Shown: piece after piece, positions 25,089 through 32,499 of the stretch
How the letters are laid out: each line of letters begins with the position of its first letter
Numbering within the stretch: the first letter of the stretch is position 1
Origin: Novosphingobium pentaromativorans US6-1
GTDB lineage: Bacteria; Pseudomonadota; Alphaproteobacteria; Sphingomonadales; Sphingomonadaceae
NCBI RefSeq assembly: GCF_000767465.1
Contig: NZ_CP009292.1
Coordinates: forward strand, 682,001-746,000
Direction of reading: 5' to 3'
Length of the DNA stretch: 64,000 nucleotides
Position numbers and translations under genes: made by a program
Notes under the pieces: model-generated
The model's input: only the letters and a program-made list of their open reading frames with translations
Told to the model about the DNA's origin: nothing
Databases searched by the model: none

Positions 25089-27605
25089 TCAGAAGATCGC
25101 GTTGAACCCGATCGACACAGTGCGGGGACGGACCCGGGTGATCGTTCGCGGCGCGAAGATGAAATCGGAAGCCTGGATACGGCCGTGGCTTCCCGTCAGA
25201 TTGGTGACGCCAAGTATCACCGAATGAACCGATCCTTGCAGGCTTGCCCGCAGGTCGATCGATCCGGCGCTGCCGATACGCATGACACGCTCGTCAGTGC
25301 GGTTGGCCGTCGAATAATGGCGGCTGCTGAAATGGCCGGAGAGCGCCAGCTTGAACGCGAGGTCGCCGCCGAGGTCCCAGCGGCTTGTCAGGACGCTGCT
25401 CACGATGAACGGGGGAACGAAGGCAAGGCGATCGCCCGCGCGGCCGGACGTCTGCGCGATCTCGCTTACCTGATCGGAAGTCAGGCGGGGATCGAGGTAG
25501 GTCGCCTGCACGTTCGCCTCGAGGTGTTCGCCGACCCGGGCATCCAACCCCAGTTCGATCCCGTCGATACGCGCACTGCCAAGGTTACTGATGATGGCAA
25601 AGGCGCCGTTGTTGGTAATGGCCGAGACTTCCATGTCCGACCAGGTCTGACGGAACGCGGCGCCGCTAAGCTGGATCGCATCGCGCCCCAGCGAGACGCG
25701 CCACCCCAGTTCCCGGCTGACGAGGCGATCGCCGCGGTACACCGCAGCGTCTCTGGGCAGGCCCGGCACGATGTTGATGCCGCCCGGCCGAAAGCCCTGC
25801 GCCACCTCACCGTAGATCAGCCAATCGGGGGCAGGATGGAAATCGAAGCGCATCCGACCCGCGGTGCCCCGCACCGAGTATACGTAGGATTCAGATCCTT
25901 CACTGCCGTAGACCTCGGTCGCCGGATTGCGCAGAATGCTCTCTCCGCTTGCCGAGCGCCGATAGCGAAAGATGCGCCCCCCCGCCGTAACGTGGAGACG
26001 ATCCGTTGCATTCCAGGTCACATCGCCGAATGCCGCCACCTGATTGAGGGACCCGGCAAAGCGCCGCAGGCTTAACAGCGGGGCGGCGGCATCGACCACT
26101 CCCTGCTCGTCCGCGCTGCGGGTCAGGCTTTCACCCCGGTCAGTCCGGCGATTGACGAAGAAACCGGCCGTCCAGTTCAGCGCGCCCCTTCCGGAAAGGC
26201 GCAATTCGGCCGAGGTGCTGGTGACACGCAGCGGCTGATCGAGCACGGCCGGCGTCGCGGTATCCAGATAGCTGCCGAATTGCGTGAGTTCGGCCGCGGA
26301 ACATCCCGATGCAGCAGGCCTGTCGAAATAGCCGGCGCAGGCCTGCGCGTCACCGCGCAGATCTTCCAGGACGGCGGTGAAATCGAAACTTCGACGAGGC
26401 AGCCACCGGTAGCGCGAAGCCGAAAGTTCGACATCGGTGGTGCCCAGGGCGCCACGAACGACGGCAGAAGCCATCCAGAATCGGCTTGAAAAAGGCAGGC
26501 GAACGGTCCGGTTGGTCCGGTTCGTGCCGACGTCTCCGCTGCCGCTTCCGAAATCGTCATAGTCGGTCTTCTGATAGGCGCCTTCGAGCGAGAGCGACCA
26601 GTCCGGGTCGGGTTCCCACTTCACGGCCAGACGTGCACCGGCGTCGTCCCTGTTGCCGATATTGGCCAGACCGAGCGCCACGTTGTCGACAAAGCCCGCC
26701 TCGCGCCTGCGGTAGGCGACCGCGCGCAGCGCAGCGCGCCCGGGGAGAAGTGCGAGATTGATCACGGACGAGGCATCGAAACCGTTGCCTCCGCCCCTCG
26801 TGGAGGACACCGATCCGTCGAGATTGGCGGAATACCTGTCGAGTTCGGGCTGGCGAAAGAGCACGCGCATGGTGCCGGCCAGCGATCCGGCGCCGTAGAG
26901 AGTCCCCTGCGGCCCGCGCAGCACCTCGATCCGATCGACATCGATCAACAGCAGGTTGGGCGTCATCAGGCCGGGATCCGAAGTGGAGCCCGAAGGCCCC
27001 AGAACCGGAGCATTGCCGTAGTAGAGGCCGACGCTCGGCTCGCCTGCACTGATCACGCCGCGCAGCGACAACCGATCCAACCCCGCGCCTTGAGAGGTGA
27101 TCGCCAGACTGGGCGCCAACCTTGCAACGTCCGCATTGGTCCTGCCCGCCAGTTCGCTCCACTGCTGCCCCTCAATCGCAATCATGCTGACCGGGGTGTC
27201 CAGCAGGAGCGTGGGCCTTCGCAGGGCGGTCACGATGATGGAAGACGGGGCGGCCGTCTGAACATGCCGCTCGGCAGGTGGAGCGGATGCGTCGGTGCCA
27301 CCTTCGGATTTCGCGACTTCGATGCGCTCTATGACAAAGGTCCGAGGCGCGATGCGCCTGGCGCGCAGGCCCGTACCGCGCAGCATTTCATCGAGTGCGG
27401 CCTCCGGCTTCGACGGCTTGCCGGGCTTGCCCGCCCGAAGCCCGGACACCGTCTCGGGCCGGAAGAGAATCGACAGATGGCCGCGCCGGGCGAGGGCCTG
27501 CAGGGCCTCTGCCAGCGAAGCCTGCCCGGTCGCAGCAAACGCCGTCGGCACGGCGAAAGCGCAGCAGGACCACGCCAGGATAACAATCAGGGCCTGCCGT
27601 GCCAT
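25089..27605 (-). CDS. TonB-dependent transducer with STN domain (FecA-like)
   Basis: An 838-residue receptor-transducer. After a signal peptide (ending near PTAFAA) comes an STN/secretin-like domain at about residues 28-95 (SLAEALQALARRGHLSILFR ... GTGLRARRI), which contacts a FecR in the periplasm. The plug carries LRGPQGTLYGAGSLAGTMRV and the barrel ends in GFNAIF. The ATG at 27605 is preferred over TTG at 27611. It is divergent from fecI-fecR 113 bases away, the classic layout in which ligand binding releases the sigma factor to transcribe the receptor gene. The ligand is not readable; similarity to the neighbouring receptor suggests an organic substrate rather than a siderophore. Confidence 0.92.
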   Translation of the reverse strand: MARQALIVILAWSCCAFAVPTAFAATGQASLAEALQALARRGHLSILFRPETVSGLRAGKPGKPSKPEAALDEMLRGTGLRARRIAPRTFVIERIEVAKSEGGTDASAPPAERHVQTAAPSSIIVTALRRPTLLLDTPVSMIAIEGQQWSELAGRTNADVARLAPSLAITSQGAGLDRLSLRGVISAGEPSVGLYYGNAPVLGPSGSTSDPGLMTPNLLLIDVDRIEVLRGPQGTLYGAGSLAGTMRVLFRQPELDRYSANLDGSVSSTRGGGNGFDASSVINLALLPGRAALRAVAYRRREAGFVDNVALGLANIGNRDDAGARLAVKWEPDPDWSLSLEGAYQKTDYDDFGSGSGDVGTNRTNRTVRLPFSSRFWMASAVVRGALGTTDVELSASRYRWLPRRSFDFTAVLEDLRGDAQACAGYFDRPAASGCSAAELTQFGSYLDTATPAVLDQPLRVTSTSAELRLSGRGALNWTAGFFVNRRTDRGESLTRSADEQGVVDAAAPLLSLRRFAGSLNQVAAFGDVTWNATDRLHVTAGGRIFRYRRSASGESILRNPATEVYGSEGSESYVYSVRGTAGRMRFDFHPAPDWLIYGEVAQGFRPGGINIVPGLPRDAAVYRGDRLVSRELGWRVSLGRDAIQLSGAAFRQTWSDMEVSAITNNGAFAIISNLGSARIDGIELGLDARVGEHLEANVQATYLDPRLTSDQVSEIAQTSGRAGDRLAFVPPFIVSSVLTSRWDLGGDLAFKLALSGHFSSRHYSTANRTDERVMRIGSAGSIDLRASLQGSVHSVILGVTNLTGSHGRIQASDFIFAPRTITRVRPRTVSIGFNAIF

Positions 27606-27670
27606 TACCAAGGGCGAAATCTCTTGCGTGTTTCCTGATAGGCGAAAGTTTGATTACTCTAGCTTGATTC

Positions 27671-27689
27671 GCCGACCGTGGTAGTCGGC
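27671..27689. promoter_or_regulatory. Inverted repeat in the fecI / TonB receptor divergent promoter region
   Basis: GCCGAC (27671-27676) and GTCGGC (27684-27689) form a perfect repeat with a 7-base spacer, between the divergent sigma factor and receptor genes. Read on the minus strand it is preceded by GAAAAAGGTTGTGG, which resembles the AAAAAAGTTTGTCC upstream of the other FecIR-linked receptor (about 60331-60344). The A-rich block may be the -35 region used by the FecI-type sigma. Confidence 0.35.
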
Positions 27690-27718
27690 CCACAACCTTT
27701 TTCACACCTGGGTCCCGG

Positions 27719-28219
27719 ATGAGCGAGCCGAACAAACTGCACGACGCAATCTTTCCGCACCTGCCCGTCCTGCGACAATGGTTGCTGCGTCGCCTCGATC
27801 GCAAGGAAGACGTAGAAGACGTCGTACAGGACGTTTGGATGCGGCTTTGCCGGCTGCCGGATCAGGGCGTCATCGAAAATCCGCGCGCCTATCTGTTTCG
27901 CACCGCAGGGAGCGTCATGACCGACCGTTTCCGCCGCGGCGAAGTCCGGGCGGCCAAACGCCATGAGGAATTGACAGAAATTCGCCACCCCGTTGAGGAG
28001 ATCACGCCCGAGCGCGTCTTGATGGGAAAGAATGAGATAGAAAGGGTCGTGGCACGCATCGGGATGTTGCCGGAGCGCACGCGCGATATCTTCGTGTTGA
28101 GCAGGTTTGAGAATCTAAATAACAAGCAGATCGCTGCCGCAATGGGCATTTCGGTAAGCGCAATCGAAAAGCATATGATGAAAGCAATGCGCGCATTGCT
28201 GGAGGAGAGCGATGACTGA
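27719..28219 (+). CDS. FecI-type extracytoplasmic-function sigma factor
   Basis: A 166-residue sigma factor. Region 2 is at about 25-70 (KEDVEDVVQDVWMRL, PRAYLFRTAGSVMTDRFRR) and region 4 at about 105-160 (LPERTRDIFVLSRFENLNNK, IAAAMGISVSAIEKHMMKAM). It should direct RNA polymerase to the promoter of the divergent STN receptor when released by its FecR partner. The ATG at 27719 gives a normal length for the family. Its stop overlaps fecR by 8 bases, so the two are translationally coupled. It is distinct in sequence from the second sigma factor at 58669. Confidence 0.92.
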   Translation: MSEPNKLHDAIFPHLPVLRQWLLRRLDRKEDVEDVVQDVWMRLCRLPDQGVIENPRAYLFRTAGSVMTDRFRRGEVRAAKRHEELTEIRHPVEEITPERVLMGKNEIERVVARIGMLPERTRDIFVLSRFENLNNKQIAAAMGISVSAIEKHMMKAMRALLEESDD

Positions 28220-29207
28220 TCCGCATTCGAGGAGCGGCGGCATGAGCGACGAGGAACTGGCCGCCTTCCTGCGCAACCCTTCGGGCGAAGACCGGGCAAT
28301 GACTGAAGAGTCGGCTTCGCTGCAGGAAGCCGAGAGCCTGTGGCGCTCACTCGATGCCGTGAAGGACGATCCGCGCATTATGGCCATGCGGTCGGCGGCG
28401 CGTGCGCGCCTCGCCGCCAACGACAGTGCCGACGAGGACGTCGAACAAGCAGACGATGACGCGAGCACGCAGAATGTCCCGCGCCGCGCTCTTGCGACCT
28501 GGTTCGCGATTGCCGCCTGCCTGCTCCTCGTTGTCGGCCTGGGAAGCTATATCTGGACGGACAGGCCCGGTGTAACCGCCTCGCAAGCCGCTCAGATGCT
28601 GGCGAACGGGCGCGCGGCGCCGCGCGCCTTCCGGCTTGCCGACGGCTCGACCGTCACACTGGATGCAAATTCGCGTGTCGAAGTCGCCCTGTCAGCCGAT
28701 GAGCGGCAGTTGACACTGCAACAGGGCCGCGCCTTCTTCGATGTCTCGCATGATGCGAACCGCCCTTTCGTCGTTACTTCGGGCATGAACAGCGTTACTG
28801 CGCTGGGCACGCGTTTCACGGTCTCGCAGCGCAATGGCGATCCGCTGGTGATGCTGGCTCAGGGCAGAGTGCGCGTAAGCGACAAGATCCACGAAACCGA
28901 ACTTGAACCGGGCGAGCAACTCTCGCTCGACAGCTCGCGCGGCTTTGCCGTCTCGAAGACCGACACCGCCAGCGCCAGCCAGTGGATTACGGGATCGATC
29001 AGCTTCGATGCGCAGCCGGTCTCGCAAGTGCTGGCCAGGCTCAATCCCTATCTCCCGCAGCCTCTCGTCCTCGAAAATACCGCGGACGCGCAGGTAAAGG
29101 TCAGCGGTACGTTCCAGCTGGGCAATATCAAGGATGTCAGCGTTGGCCTTGAAGCAATGGGAATTGCCGTTTCGCAAGGACAGGCTCCATTAGCCGATCA
29201 GCAATAG
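28212..29207 (+). CDS. FecR-type anti-sigma/sigma-regulator protein
   Basis: A 331-residue inner-membrane regulator. The cytoplasmic N-terminus (1-95) is acidic and Ser/Asp-rich; one membrane helix follows (about 96-116, LATWFAIAACLLLVVGLGSY). The periplasmic FecR domain (about 125-240) shows FRLADGSTVTLDANSRV and VTALGTRFTVSQRNG, and a C-terminal STN-like part ends the protein. It would receive the signal from the STN domain of the divergent receptor and control the co-encoded sigma factor. The start overlaps the sigma gene. Confidence 0.9.
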   Translation: MTDPHSRSGGMSDEELAAFLRNPSGEDRAMTEESASLQEAESLWRSLDAVKDDPRIMAMRSAARARLAANDSADEDVEQADDDASTQNVPRRALATWFAIAACLLLVVGLGSYIWTDRPGVTASQAAQMLANGRAAPRAFRLADGSTVTLDANSRVEVALSADERQLTLQQGRAFFDVSHDANRPFVVTSGMNSVTALGTRFTVSQRNGDPLVMLAQGRVRVSDKIHETELEPGEQLSLDSSRGFAVSKTDTASASQWITGSISFDAQPVSQVLARLNPYLPQPLVLENTADAQVKVSGTFQLGNIKDVSVGLEAMGIAVSQGQAPLADQQ

Positions 29208-29420
29208 ACGATTTCCGACAATAAATCGGCGCCTTTGCGGCACCGATGCACAAGGCGGTCGGCTAGAAAGGCGCACTGCGGTCAATTGTGGCCGCGGTGT
29301 GCGATGCTGCCGCGCGGCCGAGCATTACGCAATTTGCTTCCGATCGCCCTGCCACAAAAAGCAATATCTTGCGCTGGCATCACCACATGCTGTGCTCAAG
29401 AAAACCCGAGGAGAAGATCA

Positions 29421-30173
29421 TTGCCGCGTCGTTCGCCCTTCCTGCTCGCATCCACATTTGCCTCCGCACTCGCTCTGGGCCTCACTTCCATCGCACCTGC
29501 CGATGCCCACGCGATCTGGTTCGCGCAGCGCGCCAAGCAGCTTGCCCTGATCTACGGCGTGGGTGCCGACGATCTCGATGCCGTGGGGCGCATGAAGCAT
29601 CTCACTCTGGTCAAGGGCTATGACGAAGACTGGCAACCGGTCGAGACGTCCCTGCGCGAGGCCGGCATCGTGCCCATCGTCGACAGCGACGAACCGATTG
29701 CAGCGATGACCGCAGTCATGGACTATGGCGTGTGGACCAAGGACAAGGCCGGTAGCTGGCACAACACGACGAAGGATGAAGTCGCCGACGTCGCGGTGTC
29801 CGAACACAACTGGAAATACGCTCTCCACTTCGAGAAACTTCCGAAAAAGGACGTTCCGCTTTTCGAAGGCCTCGTGCTCCAGCTCGTGCCGGTCGGCCCA
29901 ATTCCCGAAGACAAGGGCAAGCCGCTCAAGGTTCGCGCCTATCTCAATGGAAAGCCCATGGCAGGCGTCCAGGTGATGTCCGACTACGTCAACGATCCCG
30001 ACCAGATCCCGGTCAAGACCGATGCTGACGGTACGGCAACGATCACCTTGCGCAACCAGGGCCTCAACGTGCTGATGGGCATCTACGTCGGACCTTCGGA
30101 CCAGCCGACGAAATACGACCAGGTCGAATACCGCTCCTCGCTTTCGTTCGTTCTGCCGCACCTGCCCGAATAA
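29421..30173 (+). CDS. DUF4198-domain periplasmic protein (putative metal-uptake component)
   Basis: A 250-residue exported protein. A TTG at 29421 is chosen as start because GAGGAG lies seven bases upstream and the next residues (LPRRSPFLLASTFASALALG) make a signal peptide ending at ADA-HAIWF. The mature N-terminal His is typical of DUF4198 proteins, which occur with nickel/cobalt and other metal uptake genes. A C-terminal transthyretin-like segment (PLKVRAYLNGKPMAGVQVMS ... TDADGTATITL) is visible. It leads a four-gene set with a small periplasmic protein, a HupE/UreJ permease and a membrane anchor. Metal identity is uncertain. Confidence 0.8.
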   Translation: MPRRSPFLLASTFASALALGLTSIAPADAHAIWFAQRAKQLALIYGVGADDLDAVGRMKHLTLVKGYDEDWQPVETSLREAGIVPIVDSDEPIAAMTAVMDYGVWTKDKAGSWHNTTKDEVADVAVSEHNWKYALHFEKLPKKDVPLFEGLVLQLVPVGPIPEDKGKPLKVRAYLNGKPMAGVQVMSDYVNDPDQIPVKTDADGTATITLRNQGLNVLMGIYVGPSDQPTKYDQVEYRSSLSFVLPHLPE

Positions 30174-30178
30174 GCCGA

Positions 30179-30203
30179 AAGGCCGGCCGCGCAGGCCGGC
30201 CTT
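30179..30203 (+). terminator. Strong intra-operon hairpin after DUF4198 gene
   Basis: AAGGCCGGCC and GGCCGGCCTT form a perfect 10-base-pair stem around GCGCA immediately after the DUF4198 stop and before the next gene's ribosome-binding site. With no T run it may be an attenuator or RNA-stability hairpin that sets different levels for the first gene and the following three. Confidence 0.55.
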
Positions 30204-30231
30204 CGCGAGCCCGATACACGGAGATCCCCCG

Positions 30232-30630
30232 ATGAAGACTTCCGCAATTTCCGCCCTGTTCGCTGCAAGCCTGCTGGCCGCAGCTCCGGCCGCCGTCATC
30301 CCGGGCGTCGCCTATGCCCACGGCAGCATGAAGCCCCAGCACGGCGGCATGGTCCAGATGTCGGGCGAAACCCTGTTCGAACTGGTCAAGAGCGCCAAGG
30401 GCGTCGATGTCTATATCAGTGAGGAAGACGAACCCCTGCCCGCCAGCGAATTCAGCGCCAAGCTGATCGTGACGAATGCCTCGGGCGCCAAGGCCACCAC
30501 GGCCATGAGCGCGTCAAAGGCCAACCGTTTTGCGGCGCCCGGCGTCAAACTTCAGGCCGGGTCCAAGGTCGTCGTCTCGCTGGTCGAAAAGAGCAGCGGC
30601 ACGAAGACTTTCGCGACCTTCAAGCTCTGA
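30232..30630 (+). CDS. Small periplasmic protein of metal-uptake cluster, unknown function
   Basis: A 132-residue protein with a signal peptide (MKTSAISALFAASLLAAAPA, cleavage after AYA). The mature protein begins HGSMKPQHGGMVQMSGETLF, rich in His and Met, which suggests metal binding at the N-terminus. The remainder is a short beta-rich domain (SKVVVSLVEKSSGTKTFATF). It is too short for a known transporter. It lies between the DUF4198 and HupE genes in the same direction with 5 bases to the next gene. It is probably a periplasmic metal chaperone; this is inferred from composition and position. Confidence 0.75.
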   Translation: MKTSAISALFAASLLAAAPAAVIPGVAYAHGSMKPQHGGMVQMSGETLFELVKSAKGVDVYISEEDEPLPASEFSAKLIVTNASGAKATTAMSASKANRFAAPGVKLQAGSKVVVSLVEKSSGTKTFATFKL

Positions 30631-30635
30631 CGCAA

Positions 30636-31370
30636 ATGCAGACGGCCACCCTCGCAGCGTCCCGCCGCCTTGCCGCGGCCGGACGCGCGCTGACAGCCAC
30701 CTGCACCCTTCTGGCAGCGCTGGCGATCGCCGCCTCGGCCCAGGCCCACGGGGTAGGAGAAGCGGACAAGGCCTTCATCGAGGGCAGTTCGGGCATCGCC
30801 ATCCTGCCTTACATGTACCTCGGCGCGAAGCACATGGTCACGGGTTACGACCATCTGCTCTTCCTCGCCGGTGTCATCTTTTTCCTCTACCGGATGAAGG
30901 ACATCGGGACTTACGTCACGCTGTTCGCGATCGGACACAGCACGACCCTGCTGGTCGGCACGATCTTCGACATTCGCGCCAATCCCTACATAATCGATGC
31001 GATTATCGGCTTGTCCGTCGCTTACAAGGCAATCGACAACCTCGACGGCTTTCGCACGATGTTCGGCTGGGCGCCCAATCCCCGTGCCGCGGTATTCGTC
31101 TTCGGCCTGTTTCATGGCTTCGGCCTTGCAACCAAGCTCCAGGATCTCACGCTCTCGCCCGAGGGAATGATCCCCAACCTCCTGTCGTTCAACGTCGGCG
31201 TCGAACTTGGGCAGTTCATGGCCTTGGGCCTGATTCTCATCGCCATGAACATCTGGCGACTGAGCGGCAGCTTCCAGCGCAGCGCCATCGCTGCCAACGC
31301 GGCGTTGATGTGCGCCGGTTTCGTCCTCGTCGGCTACCAGCTGACCGGTTACTTCACCCAGGGAGCCTGA
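30636..31370 (+). CDS. HupE/UreJ-family membrane protein
   Basis: A 244-residue inner-membrane protein. A signal-like segment (to AQA, about 34) exposes a mature N-terminus HGVGEADKAFIEG. About six membrane helices follow. Family motifs are KHMVTGYDHLLFLAGVIFF (about 65-83), FAIGHSTTLLVG and FGLFHGFGLATKL, with His residues in helices that suit metal passage. HupE/UreJ proteins are linked to nickel or cobalt uptake. It is cotranscribed with the surrounding small periplasmic and anchor proteins, so the set may form one importer complex. Confidence 0.88.
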   Translation: MQTATLAASRRLAAAGRALTATCTLLAALAIAASAQAHGVGEADKAFIEGSSGIAILPYMYLGAKHMVTGYDHLLFLAGVIFFLYRMKDIGTYVTLFAIGHSTTLLVGTIFDIRANPYIIDAIIGLSVAYKAIDNLDGFRTMFGWAPNPRAAVFVFGLFHGFGLATKLQDLTLSPEGMIPNLLSFNVGVELGQFMALGLILIAMNIWRLSGSFQRSAIAANAALMCAGFVLVGYQLTGYFTQGA

Positions 31371-31371
31371 C

Positions 31372-31983
31372 ATGGCCACGACATATCCCGCAGACATCGC
31401 CGCGCTTCCACGCAACGTGCAAGCCTCTCCCGCCACGCTTGCCAAGGCCTGCATCGGAGCGGCCGTTGCAGCGGGCGGCGTGCTCACCCTGTTCGTTCTG
31501 CCCGCCGAATACGGCATCGATCCGACCGGCATCGGCGCCAGACTGGGCATCTCCGGCATGGCCGTGATGGAAGAAGACGAGGATTCCGCTCCTGTCTCGA
31601 CTGGGCCGGCCGCATCGCTGGTCACCCCAACCCGCGCTTCGATCGAACGCGCCACCGCCTGGCGCGAAGACGAACTCACCCTTGACCTGCCCCCGCACAG
31701 CGGCGCGGAGATCAAGGCGCACATGGTCAAGGGCGACAGCTTCGTCTTCTCCTGGCACTCCACCGGCGGACCGGTGAAGGTCGACATGCACGGCGAACCG
31801 GTCAACGCAGGCGACGACGAATTCACCAGCTACTGGAAGGAACGCCAGAGCGAGGCCGGTCAGGGCGATTTCACCGCAACCTTCGACGGCACGCATGGCT
31901 GGTACTGGCGCAACAAGAGCGACACGCCGGTCAAGGTCACCGTGAAGGTCGCAGGCTTCTACAAGGATCTCTTCAAGCCCTGA
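31372..31983 (+). CDS. Single-pass membrane anchor protein of the HupE cluster
   Basis: A 203-residue protein with one membrane helix at about residues 24-44 (LAKACIGAAVAAGGVLTLFV), an acidic Ser/Pro linker, and a periplasmic beta-domain (about 90-203) containing SFVFSWHSTGGPVKVDMHGE and GTHGWYWRNKSDTPVKVTVK. Such 'transmembrane anchor' proteins commonly follow HupE in sphingomonads. GGAG precedes the ATG and it starts one base after the HupE stop. The role is probably structural or metal delivery within the same complex; no catalytic motif is seen. Confidence 0.78.
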   Translation: MATTYPADIAALPRNVQASPATLAKACIGAAVAAGGVLTLFVLPAEYGIDPTGIGARLGISGMAVMEEDEDSAPVSTGPAASLVTPTRASIERATAWREDELTLDLPPHSGAEIKAHMVKGDSFVFSWHSTGGPVKVDMHGEPVNAGDDEFTSYWKERQSEAGQGDFTATFDGTHGWYWRNKSDTPVKVTVKVAGFYKDLFKP

Positions 31984-32499
31984 TCCCGCACGAAACATTC
32001 CCGAGCCTGAACAAGGGCGAAGCGCTACCATCCGGCGTTTCGCCCTTCTTTTTTGGCCCGTCCAAAACGGAAAGCGGCATAGTAATTCGTGATGCATCCG
32101 CGAAAGAGGCCTGCCTGCTGCTCCGATATCGCGAGAACGTCTTTGCTATGCTGCAGTGCAAAAACTCCCTTGTAGGCACCGATTCGTCTGAATTGAGAGC
32201 CCTGCCAGGACTGCATTTCGCATCTGCACAATCACTTTCGGGGCGTCGGCAGGTCCTGCCGTTTGTTCGCTGAAGGAGAACACGGCAGAATAATCGGACA
32301 ATGACCCCAATTCGTCATAATCATCCGCCCGGCCCCCTAGTTACGATTAAAGATTTGTCAGGGTACAGATAGCCTCGATCTTGCAAATAGAAGCGGACAG
32401 GTCGCAAAATCCGCAGAATTTCGCGGAGTTTGTACCAAAGAAGATCTGCTCGACTGGAAATTGCAGGACGTGGGAACAACTCAAGTGAGGGGTCACAAG
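31984..32499. other. Intergenic region before the siderophore-type receptor
   Basis: This stretch starts with the terminator at 32013-32054 and ends with the receptor's promoter and leader. No gene with a plausible product was found in it. Around 32403-32425 there is an imperfect inverted repeat (CGCAAAAT ... ATTTCGCG) that could be a regulator site, but it does not match the alphaproteobacterial Fur or Irr consensus well. Confidence 0.5.
32013..32054 (+). terminator. Rho-independent terminator after HupE cluster
   Basis: AAGGGCGAA (32013-32021) pairs with TTCGCCCTT (32039-32047), followed by C and a run of T's. It lies 30 bases after the anchor-protein stop and ends the metal-uptake operon. 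Confidence 0.85.

Noticed and set aside
32403..32425. Fur or Irr box before the siderophore-type receptor
   Set aside because: The repeat is imperfect and does not match the known alphaproteobacterial consensus well enough.
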